From assembly GCA_900319385.1 (NCBI GenBank), contig ONOG01000008.1:22296-86295 (forward strand): a DNA stretch of 64,000 nt, read 5' to 3'. The translations under genes were made by a program, and so were the position numbers. Within the stretch, counting starts at the first letter, position 1. The number at the start of each line of letters is the position of its first letter. A model generated the notes under the pieces. It saw only the letters and a program-made list of their open reading frames with translations, was not told the DNA's origin and searched no databases. Source of the stretch: an uncultured Prevotellaceae bacterium. GTDB lineage: Bacteria; Bacteroidota; Bacteroidia; Bacteroidales; Bacteroidaceae. This document shows, piece after piece, positions 49,889-58,556 of this stretch.

Positions 49889-51567
49889 AGTGGACTGCCG
49901 TCATGCTCGCCCTTTTGCTGTCGCTGAACAGCTACGGGCAGATTGTTCATCAAGACATGAGCGACCCCGACGCCTGCCGTGTGGGCGACAGGTACTACCT
50001 GACACACTCGTCGTTCAACCTCTCGCCCGGACTTCCTGTGTACGAAAGCCAGGACTTGCACCACTGGACGCTCGTCGGCTATGCGCTGACTCGCGTGCCG
50101 AACGCCGACTATGAACGTGGGGGAAGCCCTGCCGTGAAGCACGGACGCTGCGTCTGGGCGCCCAGCATCCGCCACCACGACGGCCGCTTCTACATCTACT
50201 GGGGCGACCCCGACTACGGCATCTACATGACGCAGGCGGAGGATGTGCGAGGCCCGTGGACCGAACCTGTGCTCGTGGTCGCCGGTCGCGGCATGATTGA
50301 TCCCTGCCCACTGTGGGACGAAACGACCGGCCGCCTCTATCTCGTCCATGCCTGGGCAGCCAGTCGTGCGCACATCAACAGTGCCCTCTGTGTGCTCGAA
50401 CTCTCGGCCGACGGCACCCGTGCCATCTCCCAGCCGCGCCTCGTCTATGACGGCACCTACGACACGCCCGTCCCACTCTTCCGCAACCGTGTCGTGGCCT
50501 CTCAACTGAAAGGGCAGACCAACCACACCGTCGAAGGCCCCAAGCTCTACCAGCGCGACGGCTGGTACTACATCTTCGCTCCCGCCGGTGGCGTGGCGCA
50601 GGGCTGGCAACTGGCGATGCGCTCCCGCTCAGTCTATGGCCCCTACGAAAGCCGTGTGGTGCTGGCGCAGGGTTCGACCGACGTCAACGGACCGCACCAG
50701 GGTGCCTGGGTCGAATCGGCAGAGGGCCGTGGCTACTTCCTGCATTTCCAGGAAAAACAACCCTACGGCCGCATCCTGCACCTGCAACCGCTCAGCTGGC
50801 GCGACGGCTGGCCCGTGATCGGAAATGAAGGGGAAGCCTCCCCCCAGCCCCCTCCGAAGGAGGGGGAGCGGGATAGTGCATTCAACATCGCCCTGCAATC
50901 TGCTTTCGTTTCAAGCGGTAGAACATCGCAGTGCGATGACCGACGCGCTTGGTGTCCCCCTTCCTTCGGAGGGGGCTGGGGGGAGGCTCCCTTCTTCCAG
51001 TGGCATGCCAACTATGAACCGCTCTTCGGCTTTGCCTCGAACCTCGGTTTTCAGCGCATCTACAGCCATGAGCAGACGGCCGACGAAGTGAATTTGTGGA
51101 CCGTGCCCAACCTCTGGACACAGGCTTTCACAGCCGAAACCTTCACCTTCACCGCCGAACTGAACGTCGTGGCGAAGGACGAGGCCAACCGCTCGGGACT
51201 ACTCGTCATGGGGTGGGACTACTGCCACTACGCACTGCGCCTGCGTGGCGACGTCTTCGAACTGGTTCAAGTCTGCTGCCGCGATGCCGAGCAGGGCAAT
51301 CCTGAGACGACGACGGTGCTGACCACGCTCCGTCCCACCCGCATCGCACCGACGGGCAACACCACCAACACGGAGTGCCATCTGTGGATGCGCGTGCGCT
51401 GCGAGGCTGGTGGCTTGTGCCACTTCGCCTACAGCCTCGACGGCAAGAAATACATCGACAGCGGTCAGCCTTTCCAGGCGCGCGAAGGAAAGTGGATAGG
51501 TGCGCGCGTGGGACTGTGCTCTGTCACCCGCGAGGGTACACAGCGCGGATGGGTGGACTGCCACTGA
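49885..51567 (+). CDS. GH43-family glycosidase carrying an in-frame palindromic insertion
   Basis: A 560-residue secreted five-bladed beta-propeller enzyme, probably an arabinofuranosidase or xylosidase. Catalytic residues: Asp27 (DPDACRVGDRYYLT), Asp139 (RGMIDPCPLWDE, pKa modulator) and Glu217 (HTVEGPKLYQRDG, acid). A C-terminal beta-sandwich follows (about 370-560; VPNLWTQAFTAETFTF). Between the two domains, residues about 316-369 (SPQPPPKEGER ... CPPSFGGGWGEA) are the translation of a palindromic repeat that keeps the reading frame. Whether this Pro/Gly-rich linker is tolerated is unknown. ATGA overlap couples it to the GH88 gene. Confidence 0.87.
   Translation: MKWTAVMLALLLSLNSYGQIVHQDMSDPDACRVGDRYYLTHSSFNLSPGLPVYESQDLHHWTLVGYALTRVPNADYERGGSPAVKHGRCVWAPSIRHHDGRFYIYWGDPDYGIYMTQAEDVRGPWTEPVLVVAGRGMIDPCPLWDETTGRLYLVHAWAASRAHINSALCVLELSADGTRAISQPRLVYDGTYDTPVPLFRNRVVASQLKGQTNHTVEGPKLYQRDGWYYIFAPAGGVAQGWQLAMRSRSVYGPYESRVVLAQGSTDVNGPHQGAWVESAEGRGYFLHFQEKQPYGRILHLQPLSWRDGWPVIGNEGEASPQPPPKEGERDSAFNIALQSAFVSSGRTSQCDDRRAWCPPSFGGGWGEAPFFQWHANYEPLFGFASNLGFQRIYSHEQTADEVNLWTVPNLWTQAFTAETFTFTAELNVVAKDEANRSGLLVMGWDYCHYALRLRGDVFELVQVCCRDAEQGNPETTTVLTTLRPTRIAPTGNTTNTECHLWMRVRCEAGGLCHFAYSLDGKKYIDSGQPFQAREGKWIGARVGLCSVTREGTQRGWVDCH
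50835..50988. mobile_element. Palindromic element inserted inside the GH43 gene
   Basis: Left arm (about 50835-50868) and right arm (about 50955-50988) are inverted copies starting AGCCTCCCCCCAGCCCCC, each with a CCCCCTCC-GAA-GGAGG hairpin; the centre also holds CATCGCAGTGCGATG. The core CTCCCCC-AGCCCC-TCC with AGC after the hairpin matches the arms of the DUF559 cassette at 45285-45785, but here no nuclease gene is present. The reading frame of GH43 stays open through it. Confidence 0.8.
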
Positions 51568-51593
51568 AAGGTAAAAATTAAAAGTTAAAAGGT

Positions 51594-51632
51594 AAAATGG
51601 CCTGCGGTTTGTCCCATTCCGCAGGCCATTTT
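51594..51632. terminator. Bidirectional terminator
   Basis: AAAATGGCCTGCGG pairs perfectly with CCGCAGGCCATTTT; flanking AAGTTAAAAG and CTTTTAACTT extend it. It separates the convergent GH43 and acyl-CoA synthetase genes. Confidence 0.9.
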
Positions 51633-51662
51633 AACTTTTAACTTTTAACGATTAAATAAATT

Positions 51663-53321
51663 TTACTTCTCCCTGTCCTTTTCCCGAATCTCCACACGGC
51701 GGATTTTGCCGCTGATGGTCTTGGGCAGTTCGTCCACGAACTCGATGACGCGGGGGTACTTGTAGGGGGCAGTTTCGTGCTTGACGTGCTCCTGCAACTC
51801 TTTGACGAGGGCTTCGCCGGCGCGGTCTTTCCATTCCTTGCCGAGCACGATGGTGGCCTTCACCACCTCGCCTCGGATGTCGTCGGGCACACCCGTGATG
51901 GCACATTCGACGACGGCAGGGTGGGTCATCAGCGCGCTTTCGACCTCAAAAGGTCCGATTCGATAGCCCGAAGACTTGATCACGTCGTCGGCACGACCGA
52001 CAAACCAGTAGTAGCCGTCGGCATCGTAGTAGGCGAGGTCGCCCGTGTAGTAGAGTCCGTCGTGCCATGTCTGCTGCGTCAGTTCGGGGTTGCGGTAGTA
52101 GCAGCAGAACAGTCCGATTTGCTTGCGGCGGTCGGTGCGAACCACGATTTGTCCGATTTCACCCTCTCCGGCAGGCGTTCCGTCGGGCTTGATGAGCTCG
52201 ATGTCGTACTGCGGGTTGGGCACGCCCATCGAACCGGGCTTCGGTTCCATCCAAGGGAATGTGCCCAGCGTGAGGGTCGTCTCCGTCTGTCCGAAACCTT
52301 CCATCAGCCGTATGCCCGTCGCTTCGTAGAATTTCTGGTAAACTGCACCGTTGAGGGCTTCGCCGGCTGTCGTGCAATACTTCAGGCTCGACAGGTCAAA
52401 GCGGGTGAGGTCTTCGCGAATCATGAAACGATAGATGGTGGGTGGCGCGCAGAACGACGTGACGTGATACTGCTCCATCTTCCGCAGGATGTCGGCCGGT
52501 GTGAACTTCTCGTGGTCATAGACGAAGACGGCGGCACCGACAATCCACTGCCCGTAGAGCTTGCCCCAGACGGCTTTTCCCCATCCAGTGTCGGCGACAG
52601 TGAGGTGGAGGCTGTCTTCGTGGAGATTGTGCCAGAAGGCTGCCGTCGAGAGATGTCCGAGCGGATAGGTGTGGTCGTGAATCACCATCTTCGGTTCGCC
52701 GCTCGTTCCGCTGGTGAAGTACATGATGCAGTAGTCGGTAGCCTTGTTCAGGTGGGCGGGTTTGTGCCACTCGCCAGCCTGTGCAACTCCCTTCTCGAAG
52801 TCCTCCCATCCCTGCGGAACCTCGGGTCCGATGCTGATGCGGTGGCAGAGGGTGGGGCAGTGGGGAGCGGCACCGTTGACATGCTCGAGGATTTCCTCGT
52901 CGCCGCAGCACACGATGGCTTTGATCGAGGCCATCTCGCAGCGGTAGATGATGTCCTTGGCGGTGAGGAGGAAGGTAGCTGGAATGGCCACGGCACCTAT
53001 TTTATGGAGCGCAATGATGGACGTCCAGAACTGGTGGCGACGCTTCAGAATCAGCATCACCATGTCGCCCTTTCCGATGCCTAAGCTCGAGAAGTAGGCG
53101 GCCGTGCGGTCGCTCTCGCGCTTCAGGTCGGCGAAGGTGTACCGACGTTCTTCGTCATGATCGTTGGTCCAGAGCAGGGCAAGTTTGTCTGGCGCCTCCT
53201 CGGCCCAGGCATCCATAACGTCGTAAGCAAAATTAAATTCTTCCGGAATCCGGTATTCAAGATTTTGGCGGAAATCCTCCATGGATGTGAAGGATGCTTT
53301 TTTGAGAAATCTTTCAAGCAT
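51663..53321 (-). CDS. AMP-forming acyl-CoA synthetase
   Basis: A 552-residue ANL-superfamily enzyme activating a carboxylic acid to its CoA thioester. Motifs: YFTSGTSGEPKM (ATP-binding P-loop), GFGQTETTLTLG, YYTGDLAYYDADGYYWFVGR, DVIKSSGYRIGPFEVE and the C-terminal catalytic lysine in PKTISGKIRR. The pattern is closest to medium-chain or aromatic acyl-CoA synthetases (acetyl-CoA-synthetase-like). Start at MLERFLKK (53321) is downstream of the -7 box at 53360-53367; the frame upstream to 53390 crosses that box. Confidence 0.88.
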   Translation of the reverse strand: MLERFLKKASFTSMEDFRQNLEYRIPEEFNFAYDVMDAWAEEAPDKLALLWTNDHDEERRYTFADLKRESDRTAAYFSSLGIGKGDMVMLILKRRHQFWTSIIALHKIGAVAIPATFLLTAKDIIYRCEMASIKAIVCCGDEEILEHVNGAAPHCPTLCHRISIGPEVPQGWEDFEKGVAQAGEWHKPAHLNKATDYCIMYFTSGTSGEPKMVIHDHTYPLGHLSTAAFWHNLHEDSLHLTVADTGWGKAVWGKLYGQWIVGAAVFVYDHEKFTPADILRKMEQYHVTSFCAPPTIYRFMIREDLTRFDLSSLKYCTTAGEALNGAVYQKFYEATGIRLMEGFGQTETTLTLGTFPWMEPKPGSMGVPNPQYDIELIKPDGTPAGEGEIGQIVVRTDRRKQIGLFCCYYRNPELTQQTWHDGLYYTGDLAYYDADGYYWFVGRADDVIKSSGYRIGPFEVESALMTHPAVVECAITGVPDDIRGEVVKATIVLGKEWKDRAGEALVKELQEHVKHETAPYKYPRVIEFVDELPKTISGKIRRVEIREKDREK

Positions 53322-53359
53322 AATTGCACACTTTTGCGGCTTTGTCGTTTTTGACACCC

Positions 53360-53367
53360 CAAAATTA
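53360..53367 (-). promoter_or_regulatory. -7 box of the acyl-CoA synthetase gene
   Basis: CAAAATTA (minus strand TAATTTTG), 38 bp upstream of the start codon. Confidence 0.5.
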
Positions 53368-53569
53368 CGATGTTTTTCCCCTTCTTCCAAACAAAAAAGT
53401 CTTAATTTTCATTAAATTACACATGCCTGCCGACTGTGTGCAAGATTTCCACTAAATTATTGCACACCGAAAAAAATCGTGTGCAGTGCCCCTTCGCGCC
53501 ATTACATATTGGGCATGTTGGCGTACATATAGGACACACGGAGCGTGCTTTACGCGCGCATAAAAAAGG

Positions 53570-53611
53570 ACGTCCAGGCGCTTGGAGGAGAATTTCCAGG
53601 CGCCTGGACGT
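53570..53611. terminator. GCGCTTGG-family hairpin downstream of proC
   Basis: ACGTCCAGGCGCTTGGA (53570-53586) pairs with TCCAGGCGCCTGGACGT (53595-53611) with one mismatch. It lies 27 bp after the proC stop on the minus strand. A short A-run (53562-53567) just beyond it reads as a T-run on that strand. Apart from this hairpin and the 53360 promoter, 53322-53638 shows nothing recognisable. Confidence 0.65.
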
Positions 53612-53638
53612 AGCGTACGGGGTGGGGCGGAGCCGAGT

Positions 53639-54418
53639 TTATTGCTCCAGGCCGGCCTTCATCGAGCGGATCACGGCTGAGTTGAAGCCGGTGTGGTCCA
53701 TCGCGTTCAGTCCACGGATGGCGCGACCGCCGGCGGTCGTGACGCGGTCGATGGCGTCCTCGGGATGCAGCCCCGTCTCACGCAGCAGGGTGACGGTGCC
53801 CTGCATGGTCTGCAAGGCGATGTTGAGAGCGTCCTTGGGGCGGAAACCCATCTCGACGCCAGCCTCGGTCTGAGCACGCAGGTAGCGCATGACGTAGGCG
53901 ATGCCGCAGCCGGCCATCACCATGCCAGGGTCCATCAGGTGCTCCTCACACACGTTGACGTCGCCCACGAGACGGAACAGGCGTTCCACGGCGTCGATGT
54001 CTTGCTGGGGAGTCTTCGGCGCAGGGGCGATGAATGTCATGCTCTCGCGGAACTCTGCCGCGATGTTGGGCATGACGGCAAAGGCCGAAGGACCGTTGGA
54101 GTAGGTCCAGTCGCGCAGCTGCTGGGTGGTGACGCCCGCGGCGAGGGAACACAGAAGCTGGCGGTCGATGTCGATGTGTTCGCGTATTTCGGCGCAGACC
54201 TGCTGGATGAGCCAGGGCTTTACGCCGAGCACGATGACGTCGGCTTGGCGTATGGCTTCGATGTTGTTCAGACTGGTGTGCAGCGCCGGACACTCGCTGC
54301 TGATTTGGTCGAGGGTGCGCTGTGTGCGGGCTGTGACGGTGACGTTTTCACCTGCTGCTGCCCAGCCTTTGGCGAGTGCGCCGCCCATGTTGCCCGCGCC
54401 GATGATGGTAATATTCAT
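53639..54418 (-). CDS. proC: Pyrroline-5-carboxylate reductase
   Basis: A 259-residue NAD(P)H-dependent enzyme for the last step of proline synthesis. N-terminal Rossmann motif ITIIGAGNMGGALAKGW (residues 3-19), VLGVKPW, and the C-terminal family signature EDAIDRVTTAGGRAIRGLNAM (read in two parts). Full length. It overlaps the SemiSWEET gene by 4 bp, so the two form an operon. Confidence 0.93.
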   Translation of the reverse strand: MNITIIGAGNMGGALAKGWAAAGENVTVTARTQRTLDQISSECPALHTSLNNIEAIRQADVIVLGVKPWLIQQVCAEIREHIDIDRQLLCSLAAGVTTQQLRDWTYSNGPSAFAVMPNIAAEFRESMTFIAPAPKTPQQDIDAVERLFRLVGDVNVCEEHLMDPGMVMAGCGIAYVMRYLRAQTEAGVEMGFRPKDALNIALQTMQGTVTLLRETGLHPEDAIDRVTTAGGRAIRGLNAMDHTGFNSAVIRSMKAGLEQ

Positions 54419-54702
54419 TTCTTCTTTATGTAGTCGTTATAGATTTTAATGACAAAGACGATGAAGCTGCAAGTGCATGTCACGAGATTGGTGACGAACA
54501 GTGCCCAGAGCGGTTCGGGGCGGTGCAGGATGCCTTGCAGCATGAAGCAGACAGCGCCGACGCCCATCATGAGGAATGTCGGCAGGGCAATCCCGTCGGT
54601 GTTCCTCGTGCGAATCGTTTCGATGGCCTGTGGAAGGTAGCCCAGAATCATGCTGATTGAGGCAATCCACCCACAGACTTCGTAAATTGTGCTTTGTTCC
54701 AT
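54415..54702 (-). CDS. SemiSWEET/PQ-loop membrane protein
   Basis: A 95-residue protein with three helices (about 8-26, 38-58, 66-88) and the PQ-loop motif GYLPQAIETIRTRNTDGI. SemiSWEETs are three-helix sugar transporters acting as dimers; the substrate here is unknown. Transcribed with proC from a -7 box at 54729-54736. Confidence 0.88.
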   Translation of the reverse strand: MEQSTIYEVCGWIASISMILGYLPQAIETIRTRNTDGIALPTFLMMGVGAVCFMLQGILHRPEPLWALFVTNLVTCTCSFIVFVIKIYNDYIKKK

Positions 54703-54728
54703 AGTCGTCGATTTTACTTTGTTCGGTG

Positions 54729-54789
54729 CAAAGATACGACATTATTTTAACTTTTAACTTTCAACTTTTAAGTTTTTTGCGTAACTTTG
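54729..54789. promoter_or_regulatory. Divergent promoters of SemiSWEET-proC and parC
   Basis: CAAAGATA (54729-54736) is the minus-strand -7 box and TAACTTTG (54782-54789) is the plus-strand -7 box for parC. Between them lies a TTTTAACTTTTAACTTT tract. Confidence 0.55.
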
Positions 54790-54825
54790 CACATTGAACG
54801 GCAGAATACGCCCCTAACTAAGAAT

Positions 54826-57678
54826 ATGAGCGACGAGACAAAAGATTTTGAAGAACAGGAGGTACGCTCCGAGCAGGACGACGAACGTACGGCGGCAGAG
54901 ATGGCGTACCTCGAACAGATAGGTGAACCACAGCCAGGCGAGGCGCCGAACGAAGCGGAGCAGGCGGGGCTGCCACCCAAGTCGGACTACGACCCGACCA
55001 AGAACAAAGATTCCATTACACACCACTTGAGCGGCATGTATCAGAACTGGTTTCTGGACTATGCCTCCTATGTCATCCTCGAACGAGCCGTGCCGCACAT
55101 CATGGACGGACTGAAGCCCGTGCAGCGACGCATCCTCCATTCGATGAAGCGTATGGACGACGGACGCTACAACAAGGTGGCCAACATCGTCGGACACACC
55201 ATGCAGTTTCACCCGCACGGCGACGCCTCGATCAAGGATGCCCTCGTTCAGATGGGACAAAAGGACTTGCTGATCGACTGTCAGGGCAACTGGGGAAATA
55301 TCCTTACGGGCGACGACGCTGCCGCAGGACGATACATCGAGGCCCGTCTGTCGAAGTTTGCCCTCGACGTGGTGTTCAATCCGAAGACGACGGAGTGGAA
55401 ACTGTCGTACGATGGCCGCAACAAGGAACCCATCGCACTGCCCGTCAAGTTTCCGTTGCTGCTTGCGCAGGGTGCCGAAGGCATTGCCGTGGGCCTGAGT
55501 TGTAAGATTCTTCCACACAACTTCAACGAGTTGTGCGACGCCGCCATCAGCTATCTGCACGACGAACCCTTCCAGCTTTATCCCGACTTCCCGACAGGCG
55601 GAAGCATCGACGTGTCGAAGTACAACGACGGCATGCGTGGCGGTTCGGTGCGCGTGCGTGCCAAGATAGAGAAGCGTGATCAGAAGACCTTGGCCATCAC
55701 CGAGTTGCCGTTTGGCAAGACGACGGGCAGCCCGCAGCACCCCAGCCAGTTCATCGACTCCATCCTCAAGGCCGCAGAGAAAGGAAAAATCAAGGTGCGC
55801 AAGGTGGAGGACATGACTGCCGCCGGCGTGGAAATCCTGATACACCTCATGCCAGGCGTGAGCAGTGACAAGACCATCGACGCGCTCTATGCCTTCACCG
55901 ACTGCGAAATCAGCATTTCGCCCAACTGCTGCGTCATCGACGACCGCCGTCCTCAGTTTCTCACTGTGAGCGACGTGCTCAAGCGCAGTGTTGACAACAC
56001 CAAGCATCTCATCAGGCTTGAGCTCGAAATCCGTCGCGGCGAACTGCTCGAGCAGCTCCATTTCGCTTCGCTCGAGAAAATCTTTATCGAGGAACGAATC
56101 TACAAGGCGAAGGAGTTTGAAAATGCCAAAACCATGGACGAAGCATGTGAGTACGTCGATGAGCGACTCACCCCGTTCTACCCTCAGTTTGTGCGCGAGG
56201 TGACGAAGGACGACATCCTCCGCCTGATGGAAATCAAGATGGCCCGCATCCTTAAGTTCAACAAGGACAAGGCCGACGAGCTGCTCGCCCGACTGAAAAA
56301 GGAAATAGAGGAAATTGACCGCGACCTCAAGAACCTCGTGGAGGTGACCGCAGAGTGGTTCCGTTTCCTCAAGACCAAGTACGGAGCCGACCACCCACGG
56401 CTGACCGAGATTCGTTCGTTCGACACCATCGAGGCTGCCAAGGTCGCCGAGGCCAATCAGAAACTATACATCAACCGTGCCGAAGGCTTCATCGGCACAG
56501 GTTTGAAGAAAGATGAGTTTGTCACCAACTGCTCCGACATCGACGACGTTATCCTCTTCTATCGCGACGGAACCTTCAAAGTCATCAAGGTAGCCGAGAA
56601 AGTGTTCGTCGGGGAGACAGAACGTAGCAAGCGTGAGAAGCGCAAGGCCGAAATCATCCACGTGGGTGTGTTCAAGAAGAACGACACACGCACCATCTAT
56701 AATGTCTGCTACCGCGACGGCCTGACCGGCATTTCGTACATCAAGCGCTTCAGTGTCACGTCGATGACACGCGACCGCGAGTACGACCTGACGAAGGGCA
56801 CCGCGAAGAGCCGCGTGCTCTACTTCACGGCCAACTCCAACGGCGAGGCCGAGGTGATTCGCGTGACGTTGAAGCCGACGGTCAAGATGAAGAAGCTGCA
56901 GTTCGAAAAAGACTTCAGCGAAGTGGCCATCAAGGGACGTACGAGCCAGGGCAACCAGCTGACGAAGCACGACGTGCTGCGCATCCAGCTCAAGAGCCAC
57001 GGACGTTCGACACTGGGCGGTCGCAAGGTGTGGTACGATCCCGACGTGCAGCGAATCAACTACGACGACCACGGCACCTTCCTCGGCGAGTTCCACGACG
57101 ACGAAATGATTCTCGTCGTTCTCGACAACGGCGAGTTCTACCTCACCGACTTCGACATCAACAACCACTACGAAACCAACATCCTGCGCATCGAGAAATT
57201 CGACCACGACAAGGTGTGGACGGCAGTGCTCTTCGATGCCGACAATGGCAACCTTCCCTACATGAAGCGTTTCCAGATGGATGCCACGACGCGCCGCCAG
57301 AATTTCCTGGGCGACAACCCGAAGTCGCAGCTCATCGTGCTCACCGACGTCGCCTATCCGCGCTTCGAAATCACCTTCAAGGAACCCGACACTTTCCGCG
57401 GTCCGCAGGAAATCGACGCCGAGGAATTCATCGCCGTCAAGGGTTTCAAAGCTAAGGGAAAACGCATCACGACGCTGCAGCTCGACCAGTGCACCGAGCT
57501 CGAACCCACTCGCTTCCCCGAACCCGAGGAAGAGCCCGAGGAAACAGAGGCGACGGACGAACCCGACACGCCCGACACGTCTGAGCCCACCGACGCTCCT
57601 TCCGCTCCCGACACGCCGGACGACAAGAGCGACGACGAAATCCGTGATGAACTGACAGGCCAGCTGCGTCTGTTCTGA
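54826..57678 (+). CDS. parC: DNA topoisomerase IV subunit A
   Basis: A 950-residue type IIA topoisomerase subunit. Breakage-reunion domain with DGLKPVQRRILHSM, HPHGDASIKDALVQMGQ and the active-site tyrosine Tyr170 in AAAGRYIEARLS; coiled coil near 480-510; C-terminal beta-pinwheel domain from about 530. It matches the Bacteroidetes ParC type rather than GyrA. An acidic N-terminal extension (about 60 residues) and a Pro/Glu/Asp-rich tail (last about 50 residues) frame the core. No parE is adjacent. The start at 54826 is downstream of the -7 box at 54782-54789; the frame opening at 54787 would start on it. Confidence 0.93.
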   Translation: MSDETKDFEEQEVRSEQDDERTAAEMAYLEQIGEPQPGEAPNEAEQAGLPPKSDYDPTKNKDSITHHLSGMYQNWFLDYASYVILERAVPHIMDGLKPVQRRILHSMKRMDDGRYNKVANIVGHTMQFHPHGDASIKDALVQMGQKDLLIDCQGNWGNILTGDDAAAGRYIEARLSKFALDVVFNPKTTEWKLSYDGRNKEPIALPVKFPLLLAQGAEGIAVGLSCKILPHNFNELCDAAISYLHDEPFQLYPDFPTGGSIDVSKYNDGMRGGSVRVRAKIEKRDQKTLAITELPFGKTTGSPQHPSQFIDSILKAAEKGKIKVRKVEDMTAAGVEILIHLMPGVSSDKTIDALYAFTDCEISISPNCCVIDDRRPQFLTVSDVLKRSVDNTKHLIRLELEIRRGELLEQLHFASLEKIFIEERIYKAKEFENAKTMDEACEYVDERLTPFYPQFVREVTKDDILRLMEIKMARILKFNKDKADELLARLKKEIEEIDRDLKNLVEVTAEWFRFLKTKYGADHPRLTEIRSFDTIEAAKVAEANQKLYINRAEGFIGTGLKKDEFVTNCSDIDDVILFYRDGTFKVIKVAEKVFVGETERSKREKRKAEIIHVGVFKKNDTRTIYNVCYRDGLTGISYIKRFSVTSMTRDREYDLTKGTAKSRVLYFTANSNGEAEVIRVTLKPTVKMKKLQFEKDFSEVAIKGRTSQGNQLTKHDVLRIQLKSHGRSTLGGRKVWYDPDVQRINYDDHGTFLGEFHDDEMILVVLDNGEFYLTDFDINNHYETNILRIEKFDHDKVWTAVLFDADNGNLPYMKRFQMDATTRRQNFLGDNPKSQLIVLTDVAYPRFEITFKEPDTFRGPQEIDAEEFIAVKGFKAKGKRITTLQLDQCTELEPTRFPEPEEEPEETEATDEPDTPDTSEPTDAPSAPDTPDDKSDDEIRDELTGQLRLF

Positions 57679-57695
57679 CAAAACAAGGTTCGTGC

Positions 57696-58556
57696 ATGAA
57701 TCGCAGAGCACCATACCGCTACCGAAGGCTGACGGCAACCCTCTTGTTGCTGTCGGCCTTCGTCGGTGTCAGTGCCCAGCATGAGCGCACCCACTCCACC
57801 ATGGTGGGGGCAGGGTGGGCGAGCATCTACGACACCTACCTCTCGCCCTACACCTATCACGGCACCAACGTCCACCTGCTGCGCGAGACTCGGCGGCCCC
57901 TGCGCAGTCCGCTGCTGAAGACCGACCGACTGACGTTTCAGACCCTGCTCGACGTCGATCTCTCGATGGTGAAGAGTCCAGCCCGCAATGTCGATGAATA
58001 CGCCGGCGGCGTGCGCTACAGCCTGTCCTGGCTCTATCAGCTGCCGCTGCGAGGACGGACGTCGTCCACTCAAGGCACCGACGCCGACGCCGCCCCCTTC
58101 ACCCTTCACCTCGGTCCGCAGCTCAGTGCCTACGCCGGCGGCATCTATAACGACCGCAACGGCAACAATCCCGCTCAGGCCAAGGCCGACCTGATGATCG
58201 ACTTCACGGCCATGGGGCAGTTCCGCTTCCAGATGCTTCGTCGTCGCTGCACCCTCCGCTATCAGGCAGCCATCCCCCTCATGGGCATCGCCTTTTCGCC
58301 TCAGTACGGGCAGTCCTACTACGAAGCCTTCACGCTCGGCCATCGCGACCACAACGTCCTCTTTGCCCACGTCGGCAACATGCCCTCCATGCGCCACCTG
58401 CTCACCCTCGACGTTCCGCTGCGTCGCAGTTCGCGCACCACGCTGCGCCTCGGCTACGCCGGCGAGTTCATGCAGTCCCGCTTCAACAACCTCCGCTACC
58501 ACTCCTACACCCACGCCATCATGATTGGGCTCACGCAGACACTGAACAGGCTATGA
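57696..58556 (+). CDS. DUF3316-like secreted or outer-membrane protein
   Basis: A 286-residue protein with a signal peptide (ending VSAQ, about residue 28) and barrel-like strands. HSTMVGAGWASIYDTYLSPY and YHGTNVHLLRE resemble the DUF3316 family of Bacteroidales proteins, of unknown function. The end (MIGLTQTLNRL) suits a beta-strand terminus. It starts 17 bp after parC and overlaps the S41 protease gene by 4 bp (ATGA), suggesting co-translation with the latter. Confidence 0.75.
   Translation: MNRRAPYRYRRLTATLLLLSAFVGVSAQHERTHSTMVGAGWASIYDTYLSPYTYHGTNVHLLRETRRPLRSPLLKTDRLTFQTLLDVDLSMVKSPARNVDEYAGGVRYSLSWLYQLPLRGRTSSTQGTDADAAPFTLHLGPQLSAYAGGIYNDRNGNNPAQAKADLMIDFTAMGQFRFQMLRRRCTLRYQAAIPLMGIAFSPQYGQSYYEAFTLGHRDHNVLFAHVGNMPSMRHLLTLDVPLRRSSRTTLRLGYAGEFMQSRFNNLRYHSYTHAIMIGLTQTLNRL

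Noticed and set aside
53436..53873. 145-residue frame overlapping the proC 3' end
   Set aside because: Antisense to proC and crossing the 53570 hairpin; no domain.
54814..56394. 526-residue antisense frame over parC
   Set aside because: Shadow of a conserved essential gene; composition typical of reverse-frame translation.
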